Shown piece by piece: positions 56,286-63,968 of a stretch of DNA of 64,000 nucleotides (position 1 is its first letter; every line of letters begins with the position of its first letter). The notes under the pieces were generated by a model. It saw only the letters and a list, made by a program, of their open reading frames with translations, was not told the origin of the DNA and did not search any database. The position numbers and the translations under genes were made by a program. The DNA is from Haloarcula vallismortis ATCC 29715 (GTDB taxonomy: Archaea > Halobacteriota > Halobacteria > Halobacteriales > Haloarculaceae), in NCBI RefSeq assembly GCF_000337775.1, contig NZ_AOLQ01000012.1, positions 62,001-126,000 of the forward strand, read 5' to 3'.

Positions 56286-57455
56286 ATGACAGAGAACGTG
56301 GTCGTGCTCGGAGCGGGGTACGCTGGCGCGGGGGCAATCAAGAGTTTAGCGGACGAGTTAGACAGTGAGACGGACGTTGACGTCACGTGGGTCTCCGAGA
56401 CGGATTATCATCTGGTGTTACACGAGTCCCACCGCTGTATCCGGGACCCGAGTGTGCAGGAGAATATCGCTATTCCCGTCCACGAGATTAAACAGCCCTC
56501 GACGGCGTTCATTCAGGACGAGGTCGTTGGTATCGACACCGACGCCCGAGAAGTGGAACTGGCCGACTCCGACACTGTCGAGTACGACTACCTGCTCGTG
56601 GGGCTGGGCTCGCAGACTGCATTCTTCGGAATCGACGGGCTCGAAGAGCACGCGCTGACGCTCAAGAGTCTCGACGACGCGCTCGATATCCACGACGCCA
56701 TCCAGCAGGCCGCTCGTGAGGCCTCCACGAACGACCCCGCGCAGGTCGTCATCGGCGGCGCTGGCCTCTCTGGCATCCAGACCGCCGGCGAGGTTGCCGA
56801 GTTCCGTGACGAACACAACGCGCCCATCGGAATTCACCTCGTCGAAGGTCTCGACCAGGTCCTGCCAAACAGCGACCCCGAGCTTCAGGGCGCTCTGCGC
56901 AAGCGCCTGGAAGCCGCCGACGTGAACATCAAGTGCGGGGAGTTCATCGGCGAGGTCGACGAGGAGACCGTGTACATCGGTGACGAGGACGAACTCGACT
57001 ACGACGTGCTGGTCTGGACGGGTGGTATCACGGGCCGGGACTGCATGCAGGATGTCGACCTCGACAAGGACGAACGGAATCATCGCGTCCACGCGGAAGG
57101 GAACTTCCAGACCGACGACGAGCACGTCTTCGCTATCGGTGACTCGGCGCTGATCGACCAGCCCGGAGACCAGCCCGCGCCGCCGACGGCTCAGGCCGCC
57201 TGGCAAGCCGCCGAGGTGGCCGGCGAGAACCTCGCCCGCGCCGTGCGCGGGCAGCCGCTCAAAACATGGACCCACAAAGACAAGGGGACAGTCGTCTCGG
57301 TTGGGGAGAAAGCCGTCGCCCACGACGTGGTGAACGTGCCTATCGAAACCTTCGGCGGACTGCCGGCGAAACTGCTGAAAAAGGCGATTGCCGCCCGCTG
57401 GATCAACGACGTTACGAGTGTCGGTCGGGCCGCCAAGGCCTGGCCTGATATGTGA
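56286..57455 (+). CDS. Type II NADH:quinone oxidoreductase-like flavoprotein
   Basis: A 389-residue two-Rossmann-fold flavoprotein: FAD site VVLGAGYAGAGAIKSLADEL, then VGLGSQTAFFGI, NAD site VVIGGAGLSGIQTAGEVAEF and the second FAD element HVFAIGDSALIDQP. C-terminal residues form an amphipathic end (LKKAIAARWINDV) rather than a clear membrane helix. It would pass electrons from NADH to quinone at the inner membrane surface without pumping ions. TTTGTATC about 26 bases upstream is a reasonable TATA element. Confidence 0.9.
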   Translation: MTENVVVLGAGYAGAGAIKSLADELDSETDVDVTWVSETDYHLVLHESHRCIRDPSVQENIAIPVHEIKQPSTAFIQDEVVGIDTDAREVELADSDTVEYDYLLVGLGSQTAFFGIDGLEEHALTLKSLDDALDIHDAIQQAAREASTNDPAQVVIGGAGLSGIQTAGEVAEFRDEHNAPIGIHLVEGLDQVLPNSDPELQGALRKRLEAADVNIKCGEFIGEVDEETVYIGDEDELDYDVLVWTGGITGRDCMQDVDLDKDERNHRVHAEGNFQTDDEHVFAIGDSALIDQPGDQPAPPTAQAAWQAAEVAGENLARAVRGQPLKTWTHKDKGTVVSVGEKAVAHDVVNVPIETFGGLPAKLLKKAIAARWINDVTSVGRAAKAWPDM

Positions 57456-57475
57456 GACCACCTTTTTCTGCGTCG

Positions 57476-57582
57476 GGTTCGCGCTGACCGCGCGAACCGC
57501 TCCTTGAAAAACGTGGGCGAAAAAGGCCGGACGCTCACTCCATTCGCGTCCGGGGAAACCGCGCTCGCTCCGCTCGCGCGGT
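57476..57582. repeat. Three consecutive perfect inverted repeats between convergent genes
   Basis: Hairpin 1: GGTTCGCGC (57476-57484) pairs with GCGCGAACC (57490-57498), 5-base loop. Hairpin 2: CCGGACGC (57527-57534) with GCGTCCGG (57546-57553), 11-base loop TCACTCCATTC. Hairpin 3: ACCGCGC (57558-57564) with GCGCGGT (57576-57582), 11-base loop TCGCTCCGCTC. The two last loops are near copies of each other. The 190-base gap 57456-57645 lies between the convergent NADH dehydrogenase and uridine phosphorylase genes and contains no supported gene. Confidence 0.75.
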
Positions 57583-57645
57583 ATGCCTCTCCGCCACCGC
57601 TGAACCACAACCCCGGCCGCTCACACTTAGCACCAGTGGCGAACC

Positions 57646-58470
57646 CTAGCGGTCGATAGACAGACCGGCGTGCCAGCCGTCGGCATCTGCTTCCTCGACA
57701 GCCGCGTCCATCTCGGCGAGATACGACACAGCGAGGCTGGCACACTTGGCCGCTTTGCGCTCCCCTTCGGTGCGGAACTCGCCGGTGACGCGGTTAGCGT
57801 ACACCGTACAGACAGCGCCGGCCCGCAGGCCGTACAGGTTCGCAAGCGTGAGGATTGTGGCGGCCTCCATTTCGAAGTTGAGGACGCCAGCCTCCTGCAG
57901 TGCCGCGATGCGTTCGTCGCTGCCGCTGGCCTCGAAGTCCTCGAATCCGGGACGCGACTGGCCGGCGTAGAAACTGTCCGTCGAGCAGGTGACGCCGAGG
58001 TGGTAGTCGTAGCCGAGTTCCTCGGCGGCGGCGACGAGCGCCGAAACGATCCGGTGGTCGGCGCTGGCGGGGTAATCTTCGCGGACGTACTCCTTGCTGG
58101 TCCCCTCCTGTCGCACTGCACCGGTCGTGATGACGAGGTCGCCGATGCTGGCTTCCTCCTGAATTGCGCCACAGGAGCCGACGCGGATGAACGAGTCAGC
58201 GCCGACGCGGGCCAGTTCTTCGAGCGCGATTGCGGCTGACGGGCCACCGATACCAGTCGAGGTCACGGAGATAGGTGTCCCGTCGTGGGTGCCCGTCGCC
58301 GTACGGTACTCGCGGTGTTCGGCGACGATGTCGTGGTCGTCCCAGTAGTCGACGACCTTTTCGACGCGCTCGGGGTTGCCCGGCAGCAGGACGCTGTCGG
58401 CCACGTCGTCGTCGCTCACTTCCAGATGGTACTGTACGTCGTCGTTCGGGTCTTCACTATCGCTTGTCAT
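57646..58470 (-). CDS. udp: Uridine phosphorylase (nucleoside phosphorylase family)
   Basis: The 274-residue protein is of the PNP/UDP-phosphorylase fold: SVLLPGNPERVEKVVDYWD, phosphate site region VTSTGIGGPSAAIALEELA and FIRVGSCGAIQEEASIGDLV. The nucleoside-site element is NFEMEAATILTLANL, whose FEMEAA motif binds ribose. It splits uridine and phosphate into uracil and ribose 1-phosphate. It overlaps the cytidine deaminase gene by 4 bases, which supports a pyrimidine-nucleoside role. Confidence 0.92.
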   Translation of the reverse strand: MTSDSEDPNDDVQYHLEVSDDDVADSVLLPGNPERVEKVVDYWDDHDIVAEHREYRTATGTHDGTPISVTSTGIGGPSAAIALEELARVGADSFIRVGSCGAIQEEASIGDLVITTGAVRQEGTSKEYVREDYPASADHRIVSALVAAAEELGYDYHLGVTCSTDSFYAGQSRPGFEDFEASGSDERIAALQEAGVLNFEMEAATILTLANLYGLRAGAVCTVYANRVTGEFRTEGERKAAKCASLAVSYLAEMDAAVEEADADGWHAGLSIDR

Positions 58471-58853
58471 TTGTCGAGATGATCGCTGGTTATCGTCGTT
58501 GGCAGGAGCTCCCCGAGCTCGTACACCGTCGGTTCGTCGCCGTCGGTGATGATCTCGAACGATTCGTCACAGAATTCGCTGAACGTCTGGCGGCACATCC
58601 CACAGGGGGTGACACCGTCTCGCTTGCCAGAGGTGACGGCGACGCGCTCGAACGATTGATGCCCGTCGCTGACAGCCGCACCGATGGCTACTTCTTCGGC
58701 GTGTAAGCTGTTACTGTAGTTCGCATTCTCGATGTTACAGCCGGTGTAGACGCTACCGTCGCTCGTTTCCAGCGCTGCGCCAACGGTGTACTCTGAGTAC
58801 GGTGCATACGCCTCGTCGATGGCGTCTCTTGCTGCGTCGAGGAGAGCCTCCAT
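58467..58853 (-). CDS. cdd: Cytidine deaminase
   Basis: A 128-residue homotetramer-type deaminase: AYAPYSEYTVGAALETSDG, GCNIENANYSNSLHAEEVAIGAAV with the zinc-bound nucleophile site (HAEE; this type usually has CxE, so His here replaces Cys as a zinc ligand) and TPCGMCRQTFSEF with two Cys ligands. It converts cytidine to uridine, feeding the uridine phosphorylase gene that follows with a 4-base overlap. The ATG at 58853 is chosen because the conserved helix begins there. Confidence 0.9.
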   Translation of the reverse strand: MEALLDAARDAIDEAYAPYSEYTVGAALETSDGSVYTGCNIENANYSNSLHAEEVAIGAAVSDGHQSFERVAVTSGKRDGVTPCGMCRQTFSEFCDESFEIITDGDEPTVYELGELLPTTITSDHLDK

Positions 58854-58911
58854 GCACTGGGCGTCGAAGGGCCGTGTAGAAATTCTATCGGTCTCAGTAG
58901 CGGCCGGCGGT

Positions 58912-60279
58912 TCAGGCGTCGGCGGCGCTGACAGCCTCGACAGCGTCGCGGACGGCCTGCGTGGTATCTGCGACCAGCGCGTCGATGTCGTCGCTCTCTG
59001 CGTACACTCGGACGTACGGCTCAGTGCCGCTCGGTCGGACGAGTGTCCACGACCCGTCGTCGAAGGAGAGTCGGACGCCGTACTCGGTCGAGACGTCGGC
59101 CTCAGGGAACGCATCCGGCAGGCTGGATTCCAGTCGTCCCATCGTCTCGGCTTTGGCGTCGTCGGGACACTCGACGCTCACCTTCTCGTAGGGGCGCTCG
59201 GAGATAACGGCCCGCCTGTCAGCGACGCTCTCCGCGGCGAAGAGGCGCGTCAACACGGCCGCGCTGGCCACGCCGTCGATCCAGCCGCCGAAGGCGGTGT
59301 GAATGTGCTTCCACGGTTCCGCGGCGAAGACAACCTCGGTTTCGTCGGTCGCGTCCGCGCGGACATCGGCGATGCCCACGTGAAGCGAACCGAGGTGGAT
59401 GCGCTCGACACGGCCGCCAGCGGCTTCGACACGCTCGTCGATGCGGCCGGAGGCGTTCGGTGTCGTCACCACGACTGGGTCCGAGATATCCGCGGCGCGT
59501 GTGTAATGTTCGGCCAGCATCGCAAGTATCGTGTCCTCGTGAATGACATCACCGTCGGCGTCGACGACGACGATACGGTCGGCGTCGCCGTCGTGGCCGA
59601 ACCCGAAGTCGGCGTCGGACTCGGCGACGAACGCACGGAAATCGGCCAGTGTCTCCGGCGTTGGCTTGCTTTCTCGGCCGGGGAAGGTCCCGTCGACGTT
59701 TGCCTCCGTCGCCAGCACGTCGGCACCCAGTTCCCGGAGGACCTGTGGCGTCGCCACGCTGGCCATGCCGTTCCCGCAGTCGACGGCAACTGTCAGGCCC
59801 GACGGGTCGCCACCGAGTGACTCGGCGTAGTCGGCGACAGCGCCTCGATACTCGTCGAGGTAGTCGACCGATTCTGTGTCGCCCCAGTCGCGCCAGGCCG
59901 TCGGCGTTGAACCGTCCTCGATTCGCCCTTCGATGCGCGTCTCGTCGTCGTCACCGTACTCAGTGCCGTCGGCGAACACCTTGATGCCGTTGTCCGTCGG
60001 CGGGTTGTGGCTCGCGGTAATCATCACGCCATGGCGGCCCTGCGAGGCGTACGCCAGCGCCGGCGTCGGAACGCGGCCGATTCTGACGACGCGCGCGCCA
60101 GCGCTTTGCAGTCCCGCGGCCATCGCATCAGCAAGCGCTGGCGAGGTCACGCGACCGTCGTACCCCAGCACGAACGTCTCGCCGTCCTGCCCAGTAGCCT
60201 GTCCGACTCGCAACGCAAGGTCCGGCGTCACCTTCGATACAACATCACCGCGGATTCCCGCGGTCCCGAACAGTTCCAT
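58912..60279 (-). CDS. Phosphohexomutase-family enzyme (phosphoglucomutase/phosphomannomutase/GlmM-like)
   Basis: A 455-residue alpha-D-phosphohexomutase: GTAGIRGDV at the start, the active-site Ser in GVMITASHNPPTDNGIKVF, metal loop GFGHDGDADRIVVVD, sugar-recognition loop (AEPWKHIHTAFGGWIDGV) and phosphate loop RPSGTEPYVRVYAE. The family includes glucosamine, glucose and mannose mutases and, in Thermococcus, a phosphopentomutase. Because cdd follows 58 bases later on the same strand and udp after that, interconversion of ribose 1- and 5-phosphate is a reasonable alternative role. Confidence 0.88.
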   Translation of the reverse strand: MELFGTAGIRGDVVSKVTPDLALRVGQATGQDGETFVLGYDGRVTSPALADAMAAGLQSAGARVVRIGRVPTPALAYASQGRHGVMITASHNPPTDNGIKVFADGTEYGDDDETRIEGRIEDGSTPTAWRDWGDTESVDYLDEYRGAVADYAESLGGDPSGLTVAVDCGNGMASVATPQVLRELGADVLATEANVDGTFPGRESKPTPETLADFRAFVAESDADFGFGHDGDADRIVVVDADGDVIHEDTILAMLAEHYTRAADISDPVVVTTPNASGRIDERVEAAGGRVERIHLGSLHVGIADVRADATDETEVVFAAEPWKHIHTAFGGWIDGVASAAVLTRLFAAESVADRRAVISERPYEKVSVECPDDAKAETMGRLESSLPDAFPEADVSTEYGVRLSFDDGSWTLVRPSGTEPYVRVYAESDDIDALVADTTQAVRDAVEAVSAADA

Positions 60280-60302
60280 ACCGGCGATGCGGAAGCCGAC
60301 CG

Positions 60303-60309
60303 TATAATT
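60303..60309 (-). promoter_or_regulatory. TATA-like element of the phosphohexomutase-cdd-udp genes
   Basis: Minus strand AATTATA is centred about 27 bases before the ATG at 60279. Confidence 0.5.
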
Positions 60310-60388
60310 CTCTCGTTCGCACGTCAGTGCAGGGTCGCCAGAGGAACGGGCGGATACGAACGATGACTGCTGTCGGATATAAACGGCG

Positions 60389-60394
60389 AAAAAA
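60389..60394 (-). terminator. T-run downstream of psmB
   Basis: Minus strand TTTTTT lies about 20 bases past the psmB stop. T-runs of this kind end many archaeal transcripts; no hairpin is needed. Confidence 0.4.
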
Positions 60395-60411
60395 GCGTGT
60401 AACAGGCCGGC

Positions 60412-61134
60412 TTACAGCAGTTCGTCGAAGTCGTAGCCGTTGATATCGACGCCCTCGGCGGTGACATCCGCGAGGTAGATCCCGTTACCGGAGCCGGTGT
60501 CGCGCTCGGCGGCGGCGTTGATCGAGGCGGCAGCGACTTCCTTTGCCTCCTCGTTTGTCATGTCTTCCTCGTAGCGGTCTTCGAGGGTGCCGTACGCGAC
60601 GGTGAGCCCGGAGCCGGTAACAGTGTAGTCGTCTTTCATAACGCCGCCAGCTGGGTCGATGGAGTAGACGTGGTGGCCGTCGTCGTCGACGCCGCCGAGG
60701 ATAGGGTTGATAGCGAAGAAGGGGCCACCGCGGGCGAAGTTACCGGCCAGCGTCGAGAGGGCCTTCATGCTGATGTCCTCACCGCGGCGTGCCTCGTAGA
60801 GATTGACCTCTGCTCGAAGTGTCCGGATGAACGACTGTGCGCCGCCGACACTCCCGACAAGTGTCAGCGCCGCCGTGGGGTGAATCTGCTCGACCTTCTG
60901 GACGTTCTTGTTCGAGACGAAGCGACCGCCAAGCGAGGCGCGCATATCCGTCGCGATAACGACGCCGTCGGACGTGCTGATTCCGATGGTGGTCGTTCCG
61001 GTCTTGTTCACCTTCTCCGAATCCTGTGCGGACTGTTCGGGGAGCTCGCCGACTTCGGGCGCATACGGGTCGCTCTGGAACTCGTCAGCAGTCTGGGGTC
61101 CAGAAAGGTCCGACCCCGGAGTCATATCTCGCAT
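60412..61134 (-). CDS. psmB: Proteasome beta subunit
   Basis: The 240-residue subunit is made as a precursor: residues 1-46 form an acidic propeptide, and cleavage in NKTG/TTTIGIST exposes the catalytic Thr (Thr47). The core has VIATDMRASLGGRFVSNKNVQK with the conserved Asp and Lys of the active site, and GSGNGIYLADVTAEG near the end. It forms the two inner rings of the archaeal 20S proteasome with alpha subunits that are not in this window. A second in-frame start (61125) would shorten the propeptide by 3. A TATA element at 61161-61168 lies about 30 bases upstream. Confidence 0.96.
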   Translation of the reverse strand: MRDMTPGSDLSGPQTADEFQSDPYAPEVGELPEQSAQDSEKVNKTGTTTIGISTSDGVVIATDMRASLGGRFVSNKNVQKVEQIHPTAALTLVGSVGGAQSFIRTLRAEVNLYEARRGEDISMKALSTLAGNFARGGPFFAINPILGGVDDDGHHVYSIDPAGGVMKDDYTVTGSGLTVAYGTLEDRYEEDMTNEEAKEVAAASINAAAERDTGSGNGIYLADVTAEGVDINGYDFDELL

Positions 61135-61160
61135 TACTGTCCGATACTGGTCGGGCGCTG

Positions 61161-61168
61161 ATAAAACC
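61161..61168 (-). promoter_or_regulatory. TATA element of psmB
   Basis: Minus strand GGTTTTAT lies about 30 bases before the ATG at 61134. Confidence 0.55.
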
Positions 61169-61226
61169 TCTTTTTGTGGTGAGGCTGACCGCCACCGTCC
61201 GGTCAGGTATCTACTGGCCGCCCGGC

Positions 61227-61397
61227 TTACGCGCTCGCCTGATCGTATGCCTCGTTAAGTCCCGAGACAGCCCGGTCCATTGGCAGTCGGAGACCGAACT
61301 GCTCCGTGACCATCGCTACCGGCAGCAGCATGATGCCCAGCAGCAGGGTGAGTTGGTACAGTGCGAACAGCGTTGCGGAGTACAGTCGAGCTACCAT
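61227..61397 (-). CDS. 56-residue membrane mini-protein upstream of psmB
   Basis: Begins MVARLYSATLFALYQLTLLL and has one long hydrophobic region to about residue 28 (LGIMLLPVAMV), followed by a soluble tail EQFGLRLPMDRAVSGLNEAYDQ. The frame opens at 61448, but a strong TATA element (61426-61432) lies about 32 bases before the ATG at 61397, which fixes the start. Family not recognised. It lies 92 bases upstream of psmB on the same strand but psmB has its own promoter. Confidence 0.65.
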   Translation of the reverse strand: MVARLYSATLFALYQLTLLLGIMLLPVAMVTEQFGLRLPMDRAVSGLNEAYDQASA

Positions 61398-61425
61398 CTT
61401 CCTCGATCCATCCAGAGTGGGTCTA

Positions 61426-61432
61426 GTATATA
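61426..61432 (-). promoter_or_regulatory. TATA element of the 56-residue membrane protein
   Basis: Minus strand TTATATAC region, about 32 bases before the ATG at 61397. The remainder of 61433-61634 (to the next promoter) shows AT-rich tracts but no gene I can support. Confidence 0.55.
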
Positions 61433-61634
61433 AGTCTTGTCGCCACATTTCAGTTAAAAATTATTGTTCGTGAAAAACCATCGGGCCGCTGTCTTGCGGT
61501 TTGCCGAAATGCCTGAGTACCCAGACGCCTACCCGAACGGTTCGCCGATCAGATATAATGGGAGCGTGACTCAGATGGCTGGTTCGCATAAGTTATAGAG
61601 ATAGTAATGGTGACGTGCGCAACAGACGCGAATC

Positions 61635-61643
61635 AAAACTATC
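61635..61643 (+). promoter_or_regulatory. TATA-like element of the DUF555 gene
   Basis: AAAACTATC lies about 32 bases before the ATG at 61671. Confidence 0.4.
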
Positions 61644-61670
61644 GAATAGTCGGGCCACGAGAGCTAGTGT

Positions 61671-62042
61671 ATGAACTACCTCGTGGCGATGGAAGCAGCC
61701 TGGCTGGTTCGTGACGTAGACGACATCGACGACGCTATCGGTGTAGCAGTGAGCGAAGCGGGGAAGCGGCTCAACGAAGCCGAGATGGACTACGTTGAGG
61801 TCGAAGTCGGCGCGACCGGCTGCCCGGCCTGTGGCGAACCGTTCGATTCGGCGTTTATTGCGGCCGACACAGCGCTTGTCGGACTGGTACTCGAGATGGA
61901 CGTGTTCAACGCCGAATCCCCCGAGCACGCCCAGCGGATCGCCAAGAGCGAGATCGGCGGTGCGCTGCGGGATGTCCCGCTGAAAGTCGTTGAGGTATTC
62001 GAGACCGAGGCCGACGAGGACGAAGCCGAAGCCGAAGCATAA
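61671..62042 (+). CDS. DUF555 (UPF0212) family protein
   Basis: A 123-residue archaeal protein: [34 protein letters not shown], then [33 protein letters not shown] and an acidic tail of repeated Asp/Glu/Ala. The CPAC pair is the only obvious metal-binding feature. DUF555 is conserved in many euryarchaea; function is unknown. It precedes the XRE-CBS regulator by 71 bases, which has its own promoter. Confidence 0.88.
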   Translation: MNYLVAMEAAWLVRDVDDIDDAIGVAVSEAGKRLNEAEMDYVEVEVGATGCPACGEPFDSAFIAADTALVGLVLEMDVFNAESPEHAQRIAKSEIGGALRDVPLKVVEVFETEADEDEAEAEA

Positions 62043-62083
62043 CTGAAGCCCGCCTTGATCCGCTTGCCGCCGTAGCCGTGGGC

Positions 62084-62093
62084 TTTTTATATT
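62084..62093 (+). promoter_or_regulatory. TATA element of the XRE-CBS gene
   Basis: TTTTTATATT is centred about 26 bases before the ATG at 62114 and is overlapped at its end by the dyad 62091-62105. Confidence 0.6.
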
Positions 62094-62105
62094 ACCTCTG
62101 GTAAT
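62091..62105. promoter_or_regulatory. 15-bp inverted repeat ATTACC-TCT-GGTAAT, probable autoregulatory operator
   Basis: Perfect 6-bp arms overlap the TATA element and end 8 bases before the ATG of the XRE-type regulator at 62114. A protein bound here would block transcription initiation. By position the gene's own HTH product is the likely ligand; not shown. Confidence 0.6.
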
Positions 62106-62113
62106 TAGCCGAT

Positions 62114-62656
62114 ATGGACTTACCGACGCCACAGGACCTGCGGGAACGCCGCAATGAACTCGGGCTGACCCAGAGCGAACTCGCAGAGCGGGCTGACGTC
62201 TCCCAACCCCTTATCGCTCGTATCGAAGGTGGTGACGTGGACCCACGGCTGTCGACACTCCGTCGCATCGTAACTGCCCTCGAAGAGGCCGAAGGCGGCA
62301 TCATCAAGGCCCGCGACCTGATGAACTCGCCCGTTGTTGGCGTCGCGCCCGACGACTCCGTCCACCAGACGAAAGACCTGATGGACGAGAAGGGGTACTC
62401 ACAGGTCCCCGTCATTCGGGATGGGGCCCCGCAGGGGCTCATCGGCAACTCCGATATCCGGCAACGTCCCGAAGAGAACGTCGGCGACCTTCCGGTGGCT
62501 GAAGTGATGAACGAATCCATCGCGACCGTAGAGCCCGACGCACCTATCGACGAAGTCGACGCTTACCTGAACCACAATGCCGCTGTGATGGTCGTCGAAG
62601 GTGGGGAAACTATCGGTGTCATAACCGAAGCGGATATCGCGCGTACGGTTAGCTAA
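62114..62656 (+). CDS. XRE-type HTH regulator with two CBS domains
   Basis: A 180-residue protein. A Cro/C1-type helix-turn-helix occupies residues 1-60 (LRERRNELGLTQSELAERADVSQPLIARIEGGDVDPRLSTL). Two CBS domains follow, about 70-120 (MNSPVVGVAPDDSVHQTKDLM) and 130-180 (MNESIATVEPDAPIDEVDAYL). CBS pairs bind adenosine nucleotides or S-adenosylmethionine, so DNA binding may respond to cell energy or methyl status. The XRE-CBS fusion is widespread in euryarchaea, with few known targets. A dyad on its TATA element suggests self-control. Confidence 0.92.
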   Translation: MDLPTPQDLRERRNELGLTQSELAERADVSQPLIARIEGGDVDPRLSTLRRIVTALEEAEGGIIKARDLMNSPVVGVAPDDSVHQTKDLMDEKGYSQVPVIRDGAPQGLIGNSDIRQRPEENVGDLPVAEVMNESIATVEPDAPIDEVDAYLNHNAAVMVVEGGETIGVITEADIARTVS

Positions 62657-62738
62657 CTCTGATTCTCACAAACGCAAATGGAGATAGTGGGCGCATACTC
62701 CCTGTAGGAGTGGCTTACTACCGAAAACAGTGTCAGGG

Positions 62739-62744
62739 ATATAT
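62739..62744 (+). promoter_or_regulatory. TATA element of the 48-residue protein gene
   Basis: ATATAT lies about 34 bases before the ATG at 62776 and argues for that start instead of the in-frame ATG at 62743. Confidence 0.45.
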
Positions 62745-62775
62745 GTCTATTCTCACCAACGATAGACGTACTCAC

Positions 62776-62922
62776 ATGGCCAGTCCCAGCGACCCACTGT
62801 ATGCCGAACTCGAAAAGGCCCTCGAAACCGCCGAGACCGAAGCGGCCAGATACCACATCCGGCAGGCACTCCAAATTCGGATTGCAGAAGAGACCGCCGG
62901 TAAAGACATCTTGTCGGCCTGA
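62776..62922 (+). CDS. 48-residue helical mini-protein
   Basis: A short, charged, helical protein: MASPSDPLYAELEKALETAE, then EAARYHIRQALQIRIAEETAG. It has heptad-like spacing of Leu/Ala/Ile that could form a small coiled coil or helical hairpin. No Cys, no membrane segment. The promoter position and haloarchaeal codon use support it; family not recognised. The preceding gap 62657-62775 contains only its promoter. Confidence 0.62.
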   Translation: MASPSDPLYAELEKALETAETEAARYHIRQALQIRIAEETAGKDILSA

Positions 62923-62951
62923 ACGCGCCTGACAGGCATCCGTCGCGCCGC

Positions 62952-63968
62952 TCACTCGGTGAGTTCGAGGCCGCGAATCGAGACCGCCTCGTCCCCGTCA
63001 GCCACTTTTCCGATCACGCGAGCGTCCTCGCTGTCGTCGACGAGTGCCTCAGCATCAGCCTCGGGAACCGCTGCGACGAACCCGGTCCCCATGTTGAACG
63101 TCCGGTGCATCTCCTCGTCAGAGACCTCGCCTTCCTGCTGGACGAACTCGAAGACGGGCTGAGCCTCGAACGGGTCCGTGATTTCGTACCGGTAGCTCCC
63201 CATCCGCGTGAGGTTCGTCCAGCCGCCGCCGGTGACGTGTGCGGCCGCGTGTGTCTCACTGGCCCGGAGCGGCTCCAGTACCTCGCTGTAGATTCGGGTC
63301 GGCGTCAGCAGTTCTTCGGCGATAGTCCTGTCAGGGCTCGGCGGGAACGGGTCGGTGTAGTCGTGGTCCTGTGTGACCGCTTCGCGTGCGAGCGTGAGGC
63401 CGTTCGAGTGAATCCCGGAGGAGGGCCAGCCGACGATGGCGTCACCCGGCTCGGCCTCACCGGGAAAGACGGCGTCTTTCGGTGCCAGCCCGGCGCAGGT
63501 GCCAGCGATGTCCAGCCCCTTGATCACGTCCGGCATCACAGCGGTTTCGCCGCCCACGAGCGCCACGCCGGCCCGTTCGGCCCCCGTCCGGAGCCCTGCG
63601 CCGATGTCCTCGCTCGTCTCTTCGTCGGGCGTCTCGACCGCGAGGTAGTCGACAAAGGCCACCGGCTCGACGCCAGTCGCGATGAGGTCGTTTGCGTTCA
63701 TCGCGATACAGTCGATGCCGATGGTCGAGTAGTCGTCGACGGCCTCAGCGACGAGGAGCTTCGTGCCGACACCGTCCGTCGCGAGCGCGAGGTACTGGTC
63801 GCCGATGTCGACAAGCCCGGCGTAGTCGCCCTCGAACTCGCCGGCTGCGCCGATGAGCGCCTTCGTCGCCGCCTCGCTGGCGTCGATATCCACGCCCGTC
63901 TCCGCGTAGGTCAGCCCCTCCGCGTCTTCATCGTCCGTGTCGTCGATCTCGGGTTCACCGTCGGTCAT
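62952..63968 (-). CDS. purM: Phosphoribosylformylglycinamidine cyclo-ligase (AIR synthase)
   Basis: A 338-residue ATP-dependent enzyme of the PurM/PurL fold: LTYAETGVDIDASEAATKAL, YLALATDGVGTKLLVAEAV, VGGETAVMPDVIKGLDIAG and HVTGGGWTNLTRMG. It closes the imidazole ring of formylglycinamidine ribotide in purine synthesis. The ATG at 63968 begins MTDGEPEI; the open frame continues to 63995, but the earlier residues are not typical. It ends 29 bases from the small helical protein gene. Confidence 0.95.
   Translation of the reverse strand: MTDGEPEIDDTDDEDAEGLTYAETGVDIDASEAATKALIGAAGEFEGDYAGLVDIGDQYLALATDGVGTKLLVAEAVDDYSTIGIDCIAMNANDLIATGVEPVAFVDYLAVETPDEETSEDIGAGLRTGAERAGVALVGGETAVMPDVIKGLDIAGTCAGLAPKDAVFPGEAEPGDAIVGWPSSGIHSNGLTLAREAVTQDHDYTDPFPPSPDRTIAEELLTPTRIYSEVLEPLRASETHAAAHVTGGGWTNLTRMGSYRYEITDPFEAQPVFEFVQQEGEVSDEEMHRTFNMGTGFVAAVPEADAEALVDDSEDARVIGKVADGDEAVSIRGLELTE

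Noticed and set aside
56418-57608. 396-codon open frame on the minus strand opposite the NADH dehydrogenase gene
   Set aside because: Shadow frame; no conserved motif, while the plus-strand gene has complete FAD and NAD sites.
62005-62040. Short repeats of GACGAAGCCGAAGCC type at the end of the DUF555 gene
   Set aside because: Explained by the Asp/Glu/Ala-rich C-terminal tail common in halophile proteins.
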